A stretch of 64,000 nucleotides of DNA, taken from positions 62,001 to 126,000 of the forward strand of contig NZ_SMSG01000004.1 of assembly GCF_004382795.1 (NCBI RefSeq). The letters are read 5' to 3'. Below are positions 9,819 through 17,132 of this stretch, piece by piece. Below the pieces are notes generated by a model, which worked only from the letters and a program-made list of their open reading frames with translations, was not told the DNA's origin and searched no databases. The first letter of the stretch is position 1, and each line of letters begins with the position of its first letter. The position numbers were made by a program, and so were the translations under genes. The stretch is from Cumulibacter soli (GTDB taxonomy: Bacteria; Actinomycetota; Actinomycetes; Mycobacteriales; Antricoccaceae).

Positions 9819-11336
9819 GTGCGCATCGGGGTACTGAAAGAATCTGGTGATGCGCTCGTGGCGGCCACCGCCGCCACGAGCGCGCAACTTGTCAACCTCG
9901 GTTACCACGTCACCGTGCAACACGGCGCTGGATCGGCCGCGGCACAACCGGATGAGGCCTATGTTGCGGCCGGCGCCGAGTTGGGCGAGGCCGAAGAAGT
10001 GCTGCGCAGCGACATCGTGCTGAAAGTTGGGGCTCCGACCGAAGCCGAGATCGCGCAGCTATCCCCTGGCACGATGGTGATTGCCCAGCTCGCTCCCGCG
10101 CGCAATCCCGAACTCGTATCGAGCATGCAAACTCGCGGCGTGACGGCGCTCGCGATGGACGCTGTCCCGCGGATCTCTCGGGCGCAGTCGATGGACGTGC
10201 TGTCCTCGCTGGCGAACGTCGCAGGGTACCGGGCGGTCGTGGAAGCAGCCGGCGAATACGGTCGGCAGTTCGGCGGACAGGTCACCGCGGCCGGCAAGAC
10301 TGCGCCCGCGCGCGTGTTCGTCGTCGGCGCAGGTGTCGCCGGACTCGCCGCAATCGGCACGGCGGGCAGTCTCGGCGCGATCGTCCGCGCGTTCGACGTA
10401 CGCGCGGAGGTCGCCGAGCAGATCGAATCGATGGGCGCGCAGTTCGTCACCGTCGACATGCCGCAGCAGGTCAGCGAGGACGGGTACGCGTCCGAGATGT
10501 CGGCTGAGCAGGAGGCCGCGACCGCTGCGATGTACGACGAGGAAGCCCGTGCGGCCGACATCGTGATCACCACGGCGCTGATTCCCGGACGCCCGGCCCC
10601 GAAACTCATCTCGGCCGACACGATTGCCGCGATGCGCCCGGGTTCGGTCATCGTCGACCTCGCTGCCGCCCAGGGCGGAAACTGTGCGGGCACGCTCGCC
10701 GGCGAACGGGTCGTGACCGACAGCGGCGTCACCATTCTCGGCTACACCGACTTGCCAGCACGGCTAGCGGCCCAATCGTCCCAGTTGTATGGGTCGAACG
10801 TCGTGAACCTGCTGACCTTGATGACCCCAGCGAAGGACGGCGTCGCCAGCCTCGACCTGGACGATGTCATTCTCCGCGGGATCACCGTGGCACACGAGGG
10901 GGCTCTGCTCTGGCCGCCACCGCCCGTTCAGGTCTCTGCGGCGCCTGCGGCTCCCGCGCCGCAGCCTGAGCCGGTCGCCGAGCCGCCACGCAATCCGCGA
11001 ATGCGGCTGTACGCCGGCGGGCTAGTCGCCGTGCTCATTGCGCTCGTGGCCAGCGTCGGGCCGCCGAGTCTGATCGGACACCTCACCGTGTTCGCGCTGG
11101 CGGTTGTTGTGGGCTACTACGTGATCAGCAACGTGACCCACGCGCTGCACACACCGCTGATGAGCGAGACGAATGCGATCTCCGGGATCATTCTGCTGGG
11201 CGGACTGTTGCAGGTCGGAAGCGACAACACGCTCGTCACGGTGATCGCGCTGCTCGCCGTCCTCGTAGCCAGTATCAATATCGTCGGCGGATTCTTGGTG
11301 ACCTCGCGGATGCTCAAGATGTTCCGGAAGGACTGA
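9819..11336 (+). CDS. pntA: NAD(P) transhydrogenase subunit alpha (full-length form)
   Basis: A 505-residue subunit of the proton-translocating Re/Si-specific transhydrogenase, which transfers hydride from NADH to NADP+ at the expense of the proton gradient. Residues 1 to about 370 are the NAD-binding dI domain (alanine dehydrogenase/PNT fold; [18 protein letters not shown] at about 168-185). A Pro/Ala linker follows at about 370-390, then four membrane helices to the end. Many actinobacteria have this subunit split in two; here it is one chain, as in E. coli. GTG start at 9819 after AGGAAGGGA. pntB follows 6 bp downstream. Confidence 0.93.
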   Translation: MRIGVLKESGDALVAATAATSAQLVNLGYHVTVQHGAGSAAAQPDEAYVAAGAELGEAEEVLRSDIVLKVGAPTEAEIAQLSPGTMVIAQLAPARNPELVSSMQTRGVTALAMDAVPRISRAQSMDVLSSLANVAGYRAVVEAAGEYGRQFGGQVTAAGKTAPARVFVVGAGVAGLAAIGTAGSLGAIVRAFDVRAEVAEQIESMGAQFVTVDMPQQVSEDGYASEMSAEQEAATAAMYDEEARAADIVITTALIPGRPAPKLISADTIAAMRPGSVIVDLAAAQGGNCAGTLAGERVVTDSGVTILGYTDLPARLAAQSSQLYGSNVVNLLTLMTPAKDGVASLDLDDVILRGITVAHEGALLWPPPPVQVSAAPAAPAPQPEPVAEPPRNPRMRLYAGGLVAVLIALVASVGPPSLIGHLTVFALAVVVGYYVISNVTHALHTPLMSETNAISGIILLGGLLQVGSDNTLVTVIALLAVLVASINIVGGFLVTSRMLKMFRKD

Positions 11337-11342
11337 GGCACC

Positions 11343-12737
11343 TTGTTCACGTTAGCGGGGTTAGTGAGCGGTGCGTACGTCGTCGCCGCAGTGCTATTCA
11401 TCCTGGCGCTAGCCGGGCTGTCGCGGCATGAGACGGCTCGAGCCGGCAACTTTGCCGGGATGGCTGGTATGGCGATCGCTTTGGTGGCGACGATCGCGCT
11501 CGCCGTGAGTAATAGCGAACGGCCGGGGGCAGTGACGTTCGCGTTGATCGTGGCGGCGATGCTCGTCGGTGGGTCTATCGGCATCTGGCGGGCGCGTACG
11601 GTCGAGATGACTGGCATGCCTGAGCTCATCGCGTTGCTGCATAGTTTTGTCGGTCTTGCCGCCGTACTCGTGGGCTACAACGCCTACCTCGTCGGGGAAT
11701 CTGGCGATACCGCTCACCTGGTGGAGGTGTTCCTCGGCGTACTGATCGGTGCGGTGACGTTCACCGGTTCGATCGTGGCTTTCCTGAAGTTGAGTGCTCG
11801 GATGCCCTCGGCGCCGATGATGCTTCCGGGCCGGCACCTACTCAATCTCGCGATCTTGGTGGCCTCGGCCGGGTTACTGGCGTGGTTCATTGCCGCGGAG
11901 TCAGTGGTCCCGCTGATCATCATGACGGCGTTGGCTCTGCTGTTGGGCTTTCATTTGGTGGCGGCGATCGGCGGCGGCGATATGCCCGTCGTCGTATCGA
12001 TGCTGAACAGCTACTCGGGTTGGGCGGCCGCTGCGGCAGGCTTCATGTTGGGCAACGATCTGCTCATCATCACCGGTGCGCTCGTCGGTTCCTCGGGCGC
12101 GATCCTGTCCTACATCATGTGCAAGGCCATGAACCGGTCGTTTGTCTCGGTGATCGCAGGTGGTTTCGGGGCGGCTGAAGTGAGCGGTTCCGACCGCTCA
12201 TACGGCACCCATCGCGAAGTCCGCGCCGATGAGGTTGCCTCGATGCTCGGCTCAGCACGCTCGGTGATCATCGCGCCGGGGTATGGAATGGCGGTCGCGC
12301 GGGCACAGTACCCCGTCGCGGAACTGACTGCGGCGTTGCGCGAGCGCGGAATTTCGGTACGGTTCGCGATCCATCCGGTCGCGGGTCGTCTGCCCGGCCA
12401 CATGAACGTTCTGCTGGCCGAGGCTAAGGTGCCGTACGACATCGTTGAAGAACTCGTCGAGATCAATGACGATTTCGCGGATACCGACGTAGTGCTGGTG
12501 ATCGGCGCAAATGACACGGTCAACCCGGCTGCGCTGGACGAGCCGGACAGCCCGATCGCTGGCATGCCGGTGCTCGAGGTGTGGGAGGCGCGCGAGGTCG
12601 TGGTGTTCAAGCGGTCGATGGCCGCGGGGTACGCCGGCGTGCAGAATCCGCTGTTCTTCAAGGAGAACACCGGAATGCTGTTCGGGGATGCGAAGGACCG
12701 CGTCAACGACATCCTCGATGCCCTGCGCGCATCCTGA
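11343..12737 (+). CDS. pntB: NAD(P) transhydrogenase subunit beta
   Basis: A 464-residue membrane subunit. About eight or nine hydrophobic helices fill residues 1-265 and form the proton channel; the C-terminal dIII domain binds NADP(H), seen in [21 protein letters not shown] (about 310-330), [19 protein letters not shown] and [15 protein letters not shown]. The start is TTG at 11343, 6 bp after the pntA stop, with a weak GAGG upstream; it is the only start that keeps the family N-terminus. Operon with pntA, close to the NAD synthesis genes. Confidence 0.93.
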   Translation: MFTLAGLVSGAYVVAAVLFILALAGLSRHETARAGNFAGMAGMAIALVATIALAVSNSERPGAVTFALIVAAMLVGGSIGIWRARTVEMTGMPELIALLHSFVGLAAVLVGYNAYLVGESGDTAHLVEVFLGVLIGAVTFTGSIVAFLKLSARMPSAPMMLPGRHLLNLAILVASAGLLAWFIAAESVVPLIIMTALALLLGFHLVAAIGGGDMPVVVSMLNSYSGWAAAAAGFMLGNDLLIITGALVGSSGAILSYIMCKAMNRSFVSVIAGGFGAAEVSGSDRSYGTHREVRADEVASMLGSARSVIIAPGYGMAVARAQYPVAELTAALRERGISVRFAIHPVAGRLPGHMNVLLAEAKVPYDIVEELVEINDDFADTDVVLVIGANDTVNPAALDEPDSPIAGMPVLEVWEAREVVVFKRSMAAGYAGVQNPLFFKENTGMLFGDAKDRVNDILDALRAS

Positions 12738-12768
12738 CCGGTGAGCGATGGCCTTACTGGCGTTTCGG

Positions 12769-13701
12769 TTAGCTGGTGACGAGTGGGTCGCTGGCAACGC
12801 GCTCTACATAGCAGTCGAACGTGCCGTCGAATGCGAAGGCGACCGGTAGCGATGCCTTACCAGGCTTGTCCACGTCGGGGAAGCCAGCCGTCACGGTGTC
12901 CGCGCAGATCTGTTCGGCCTCGGCGGCGAAGGCATCGTAGTTCGCCTGCACCTGCTCGGTCTTCGCAGCGTCCAGCGTGACGCGCGCGAGGACTTGTGCG
13001 TTGGTGATCTCGTCGTCACAGGCGGCGACGAAGGATCCCTCGACGTCCGCAGCCAGGCACGCGGCGAGGTTCTCGGAGATCGTGCCGTAATCGAGCGTCG
13101 ACAAATCGGTGAGAGCGGAACCGTAATTGACCAGGTCGCAACGCACCCACCGAGCGCCGGCATCCCAATCCTCGGCGGTCGGGAGCCACGCTCGCCCTTG
13201 AACTACTGTTGCCTTGTGCGCCGATGCCACGGTGTCCGTGGCCGTATCGATCGATGCCGCGCTCAGCGCCTCGTCGAACGTGGCCTGGCAGGCTGGAACG
13301 ACAACCGTCGTCCACGTCTGCTTGTCGTCAGGAACCAGCGCGGCACCGGTGTTCACCAGCGCGTCGAGTGTGGCCGCGTCGTCGTCCGGTAGACCCACAA
13401 CTCCCACGGTTATCGCGTTATGCGCGGAGTCGCACTCCCCCGCCGCGGACTCGGTAGCGACCTTTGCGGTGCTCTCGTCCAGTTCCTCGGAAGTGAGGGT
13501 GCTGCATTGGCCTGCTTCCGGGAGCGCAGTTGAGCCCGCGACGGCCGCCGTTCCGCTATCCGCTGGCTCCGTGGCTTGCTCACCCGAGGATCCGGCGGCC
13601 GTGCTTTCGGTGGAGGCGTCCGCCGGTTCGTCGTCGGTGCCGCCGCATCCCGCCATTACGGCGATCGCGAGTACGGCGATACCGCTCCTGAGTGCACGCA
13701 T
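12769..13701 (-). CDS. Secreted lipoprotein of unknown function
   Basis: A 310-residue protein with a lipoprotein signal peptide: basic start, hydrophobic stretch, lipobox VMAGC with C19 as the lipidation site. A Ser/Thr/Glu-rich linker (about 20-65) then leads to a globular domain with several cysteines that could form disulfides (seen in CSTLTSEE, CQATFDEA, RCDLVNYG, CLAADVEG, CDDEITN, CADTVTAG and CYVERV). The frame is open 10 codons upstream, but ATG at 13701 has GAGGG eight bases before it. It could be a substrate-binding or sensor lipoprotein; no family recognised. Confidence 0.7.
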   Translation of the reverse strand: MRALRSGIAVLAIAVMAGCGGTDDEPADASTESTAAGSSGEQATEPADSGTAAVAGSTALPEAGQCSTLTSEELDESTAKVATESAAGECDSAHNAITVGVVGLPDDDAATLDALVNTGAALVPDDKQTWTTVVVPACQATFDEALSAASIDTATDTVASAHKATVVQGRAWLPTAEDWDAGARWVRCDLVNYGSALTDLSTLDYGTISENLAACLAADVEGSFVAACDDEITNAQVLARVTLDAAKTEQVQANYDAFAAEAEQICADTVTAGFPDVDKPGKASLPVAFAFDGTFDCYVERVASDPLVTS

Positions 13702-13749
13702 ACGTTTCCCTCTCATCGACGACGCGTGCACAGGTTACCGATTCGCCGC

Positions 13750-14700
13750 CTACCGGTAGTCCACGACGTCCGGCTTGGGTTCCTTTTCCAAAGCGGTGAT
13801 GAACGACCAGGCCCGAGGGCGGGATCCGTCGAGGTCGTTCACGCCGTACTCGGCCGCGAGTACTTCGGATGTCGACGATCGCTGGTTCCATCGGCTACGT
13901 TCCGGGTCTGCCGCAAGCGCCACAACGCACCGCCCTAGGAACAGCGGGGATTCGGATATCGCGAAGTCTTCGGGAGCCGTCTCTCCGGTCGGAGTCTGCG
14001 TCCAAGCATCACGCCAGTTGTCTTCCTGTACACCGAAGATGTCGAGCATCATCTCCGAACGCAGCCAGCCTGGGCTAAGCGCTACGGCTGTGCCGCCGTG
14101 CTGCGCAAGCTCGTGTCCGAAACTGAAGGCGAGTCTGGTGAGCGCCGTCTTGATGGTGTCGAAGTATGCGTTGATCCGGTAGTGCGTGTCGTTGTACGCC
14201 GCATCCCCGTCGGTCAGCGTGATGTGTAGACCGCCGGTCGTGCGGTGCAGCAGGCCGAGCGCATGGGTGGCTGTCAGTAGGTGGGATTCGAGGATGCCGC
14301 GCAGCATGCCGCGGCCGACGGCGGAGTCTTGCTCCCAGATGGGCTTATCCCACAGACCCTGCTCGTTCTCGCCGCCGAGGCTGGTCACGGCGATGTCGAG
14401 TCGACCGTGCTCGCGCTCGATCTGCGCGACGAGATCGCGCACCTGTGCTTCATCGGTGTGGTCGACTTGACGGGCAACCGCGGTTCCTCCGGCGTTGTTG
14501 ATCAGATCTGCGGTGTCTTCAATTGTCTCGGCACGGTCGTACTCGGAGCGGTGCTGACGGGTGCTGCGGCCCGTGCACCACACGGTCGCGCCGGCGTCAC
14601 CCAGCGCTTGCGCGACACCGCGCCCCGCGCCTCGGGTGGCCCCGGCGACCAACGCGATCCGCCCAGCCAATGGCTTATCGATGGTTTCGATGTTCGTCAT
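13750..14700 (-). CDS. Short-chain dehydrogenase/reductase with altered catalytic motif
   Basis: A 316-residue SDR. The coenzyme loop is AGATRGAGRGVAQAL (about 19-33); GRSTRQHRSEYDR (about 44-56) follows as in a distinct actinobacterial/bacterial SDR subgroup. The YxxxK position is unusual: the lysine is K184, but residue 180 is Phe and the Tyr is one place earlier at 179 (AYFDTIK). The C-terminal half (SPGWLRSEMMLDIFGV; NDLDGSRPRAWSF) is longer than in classical SDRs. Divergent from the WYL regulator. Substrate unknown; activity may be altered. Confidence 0.8.
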   Translation of the reverse strand: MTNIETIDKPLAGRIALVAGATRGAGRGVAQALGDAGATVWCTGRSTRQHRSEYDRAETIEDTADLINNAGGTAVARQVDHTDEAQVRDLVAQIEREHGRLDIAVTSLGGENEQGLWDKPIWEQDSAVGRGMLRGILESHLLTATHALGLLHRTTGGLHITLTDGDAAYNDTHYRINAYFDTIKTALTRLAFSFGHELAQHGGTAVALSPGWLRSEMMLDIFGVQEDNWRDAWTQTPTGETAPEDFAISESPLFLGRCVVALAADPERSRWNQRSSTSEVLAAEYGVNDLDGSRPRAWSFITALEKEPKPDVVDYR

Positions 14701-14786
14701 GGCATCAATGATGCCTGCCTATTACTGCCATCTTGTGTCAGCGATAAGTTCGACTTCCGTTCGATCCCATGACTACGCTGAGGGGT

Positions 14787-14960
14787 ATGAATTCGCTAGC
14801 GCTCACGGATACCGTTGGTCACGTGGTTACGGTTGGCCACGCGGATACGGTTGGCCTTTTGGACACTTTTGACCGTTTGGATGCGGTGTCCGTCAGAGCA
14901 TTGGCGGCATCTCGGCATCGGTCGGCATTGCAGTCGAGCAGCCGCGACCGGATGGATTGA
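14787..14960 (+). CDS. Possible small ORF with hexapeptide repeats upstream of the regulator
   Basis: A 57-codon frame from ATG at 14787 whose TGA ends one base before the GTG of the WYL regulator. Residues read as six-residue repeats (DTVGHV, VTVGHA, DTVGLL, DTFDRL), produced by an 18-bp tandem DNA repeat. A GAGGGG lies only one base before the ATG, too close for a good ribosome site. It may be a leader peptide coupled to the regulator, or merely an open frame across a repeated operator. Confidence 0.25.
   Translation: MNSLALTDTVGHVVTVGHADTVGLLDTFDRLDAVSVRALAASRHRSALQSSSRDRMD
14808..14861. repeat. 18-bp tandem repeat, three units
   Basis: Three consecutive 18-bp units begin at 14808, 14826 and 14844, with the shared core ACGGTTGGCCAC and a few substitutions; a fourth, much weaker unit may follow at 14862-14879. 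It lies between the divergent SDR and the WYL regulator, in the control region of both. It could be a set of regulator binding sites or a slippage product. Confidence 0.6.
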
Positions 14961-14961
14961 C

Positions 14962-15942
14962 GTGCGCTCCTCTCGCTTACTCGCCTTGCTGATGTCCTTG
15001 CAACGCCGGGGTACTCGCACAGCCGCCGATTTATCCGCCGAGCTTGAGGTTTCGGTGCGTACGATCTATCGGGACATTCAGGCGCTCCAAGAAGCCGGCG
15101 TTCCGCTGTGGACAGAGTCGGGGCCCGGCGGCGGCATCCACCTGATGCCCGGTTGGCGTTCGCCTGTCGACGGGATGACCGGCGAGGAGGCCAGCGCGTT
15201 GATATTCGGCCCGGCGGGCGCCGCCGACCTCGGGATGGCAGGTGTGCTGGCGACAGCGAGATCGAAGGTTCGCTCCGGGCTACCGACTGCCGTCGGTAGC
15301 CAGATCGATGCGATCGCATCCCGATTCCACCTCGATGCATCGGGTTGGTTCCGAACGCGCGAACCGGGAGAGTTTCTAGCGGTCGTCGCCGAGGCCGTGT
15401 GGGACGGCGTACGCCTCGACATCCGTTACACAACAGGAGATCGGACCCGCTCGCGGCGGCTAGATCCGCTGGGGCTCGTGCTGAAGAACGGCGTCTGGTA
15501 CTTGGTTGCGGCTCATCGTGGCCAAGTGCGGACCTACCGGGTGCAACGCATTTCCGAGGCGCTTCGGCGCGAAGAACTCGCCCAGCGCCCGGCGGACTTC
15601 GACCTGCCGACGTACTGGGCATCGACGGGCGACGACCTGGACCGCCGGATCAGAACACTGGACACGATCCTCCGGATTCCGCGTGCCTCGCTGCCCGATC
15701 TTCGAGCGCACGTACCCGGTCCGGCGACTGCTCTGGCGATAGAGCGCGCACTCGCCGGGGCCGGCGACACTGAGACGTTGGAAGTTGCGCTCCCACTCGA
15801 ACGTCTAGAGGTCGCCACCGCACAGCTCGCCGCCGTCCCCGGTGTCGACGTGATCGAGCCCCGAGAGTTGCGCGCCGCACTTCATGCATTGGGCACGAAT
15901 CTCGCACGCGCCAACGCTTTGAAGGCAGATGTTGCACCGTAG
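14962..15942 (+). CDS. HTH/WYL-domain transcriptional regulator (YafY-like)
   Basis: A 326-residue regulator: N-terminal winged helix of the HTH_11 type (RSSRLLALLMSLQRRGTRTAADLSA..., with VRTIYRDIQALQEAGVP as the recognition region) and a WYL-type ligand-binding domain (about 135-230; RRLDPLGLVLKNGVWYLVAA). The frame is open 49 codons upstream, but that part is repeat-derived; GTG at 14962 gives the usual family N-terminus. Probably controls the divergent SDR and itself. Its last codons lie within the hairpin repeat at 15921-15978, so the stop codon sits in the hairpin loop. Confidence 0.85.
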   Translation: MRSSRLLALLMSLQRRGTRTAADLSAELEVSVRTIYRDIQALQEAGVPLWTESGPGGGIHLMPGWRSPVDGMTGEEASALIFGPAGAADLGMAGVLATARSKVRSGLPTAVGSQIDAIASRFHLDASGWFRTREPGEFLAVVAEAVWDGVRLDIRYTTGDRTRSRRLDPLGLVLKNGVWYLVAAHRGQVRTYRVQRISEALRREELAQRPADFDLPTYWASTGDDLDRRIRTLDTILRIPRASLPDLRAHVPGPATALAIERALAGAGDTETLEVALPLERLEVATAQLAAVPGVDVIEPRELRAALHALGTNLARANALKADVAP

Positions 15943-15978
15943 TCGGTACAACATCTGCCTTCGTAATTCGGTTCAGCG
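15921..15978. repeat. Hairpin repeat, copy 1
   Basis: A perfect 14-bp stem (15921-15934 with 15949-15962) closes a 14-nt loop, followed by a tail ending TTCAGCG. The same element, with identical loop, recurs at 17058-17115. This copy overlaps the end of the WYL regulator gene and contains its TAG stop. It could act as a terminator; the conserved loop and tail suggest a repeat family. Confidence 0.75.
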
Positions 15979-16128
15979 CTCCAGCCGACTCACTCGATCG
16001 TCGGCGTAGCGGCGGCCGAACGACTGGCGCCCGATCAGTAGGACGTCACAGCGCCGGAATGCTCGCAAAATTAACGGCCCCGTGTCGTGTGCCGTCGGAA
16101 GCCACGGCGACCAGAGCCCTCGCCCGAT

Positions 16129-16920
16129 CTAGGCCAATTGGAAGGAACGCTTCGCGAGTCCGTACCAGTAGCCGTCGATCACCGACTCGGCGCGGAACGC
16201 CTCGCCGACTGCCCCGTACGCCGCCCCCATAGAGACAAAGATCGGCGCGAAGTGTTCGGTGCGTGGGTGGGCGAGCTGTGCCGCCGGAGCCTTGTGCATG
16301 AAGTCGAGCAGCGCGTCGACATCGCCGGACTGGACGGTCTCGGTTGCCCAGTGGTCGAACTCGGTTGACCAGGTGTGCCGTTGCCCCTTGTTCGCGCCAG
16401 ACCCGAACTGAATCAGCCCGAGGTTATGCGTCACGAATCCGCTGCCCATCACCAACACGTCCTGATAGCGCAGCGGCGCCAGCTTGCGCCCCAGCTCGAA
16501 CAGTTCGGCCGGGGCCAGTGTCGGCATCGACAACTGCAGCACCGGCACGTCTGCATCAGGGTACATCTCGACGAGCGGCACGTAGGCGCCGTGATCGAGC
16601 CCGCGCTCTTCCTCTTGAGCGACGTGACCGCCGAGCAGGCGCAGCACCTCGGCCGCGAGCTGCGGCGCACCCGGGGCGGCGTACTGCACATCGAAGTACC
16701 GCTGAGGGAATCCCCAGAAGTCGTACGTCAGCGGCACCGTGCGGGTGGCGCCGAGCGTCACCGGTGCTGCCTCCCAGTGAGCAGACACGACCAGGATCGC
16801 CTTGGGGCGGGGAAGATCGGCCGACCAGTCGGCGAGTTGGGAGGTCCACAGTTCGTCATCGGCGAGCGGGGGCGCACCGTGCCCCAGGTACACGACCGGC
16901 ATGCGTTTGTGGGTGTTCAT
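16129..16920 (-). CDS. Class III extradiol ring-cleavage dioxygenase (LigB/DODA type)
   Basis: A 263-residue single-domain LigB-fold enzyme resembling 4,5-DOPA extradiol dioxygenase. Metal-binding or catalytic histidines are in VVYLGHGAPPL (about residue 14), VVSAHWEA (about 48), ERGLDHGAYVPL (about 110) and MGSGFVTHNLG (about 165). Non-haem ferrous iron is expected to open a catechol-type ring; the natural substrate is unknown. A 22-bp inverted repeat typical of a regulator site lies 18 bp upstream of the ATG. The gene is flanked on both sides by copies of the hairpin repeat. The gap to the WYL gene (15979-16128) holds nothing else clear. Confidence 0.85.
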   Translation of the reverse strand: MNTHKRMPVVYLGHGAPPLADDELWTSQLADWSADLPRPKAILVVSAHWEAAPVTLGATRTVPLTYDFWGFPQRYFDVQYAAPGAPQLAAEVLRLLGGHVAQEEERGLDHGAYVPLVEMYPDADVPVLQLSMPTLAPAELFELGRKLAPLRYQDVLVMGSGFVTHNLGLIQFGSGANKGQRHTWSTEFDHWATETVQSGDVDALLDFMHKAPAAQLAHPRTEHFAPIFVSMGAAYGAVGEAFRAESVIDGYWYGLAKRSFQLA

Positions 16921-16938
16921 GGCACCAGTCTAGGTCAA

Positions 16939-16960
16939 ATTAGTTAAACCCTCAACTAAT
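16939..16960. promoter_or_regulatory. Inverted repeat upstream of the dioxygenase, probable operator
   Basis: Arms ATTAGTT and AACTAAT are exact reverse complements with an 8-nt centre, starting 18 bp before the dioxygenase ATG. The AT-rich sequence stands out in GC-rich DNA and resembles MarR-type operators. No regulator gene is adjacent, so the repressor would be encoded elsewhere. Confidence 0.6.
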
Positions 16961-17057
16961 GAGGCGGCAGCCCAGAGCTCTTCAAGAAGGAACACTGGGA
17001 TCTTGGCCACGACGGCCATCAAATGGCGACCAACGGGGCGCAGCGGGTAAACATCAC

Positions 17058-17115
17058 GAAGGCGGATGTTGCACCGTAGTCGGTACAACACCCGCCTTCA
17101 TCATTCGATTCAGCG
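17058..17115. repeat. Hairpin repeat, copy 2
   Basis: A second copy of the 58-bp element at 15921-15978. Stem 17058-17071 with 17086-17099; the 14-nt loop is identical to copy 1. One stem position has changed on both sides (A-T to G-C) while another is now an A-C mismatch. It lies between the dioxygenase promoter and the stop of the lactate dehydrogenase gene. Confidence 0.75.
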
Positions 17116-17132
17116 TCGACCTGGACACCTGA

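Noticed and set aside
14808-14861. CRISPR array
   Set aside because: Units are directly adjacent, imperfect and lack spacers.
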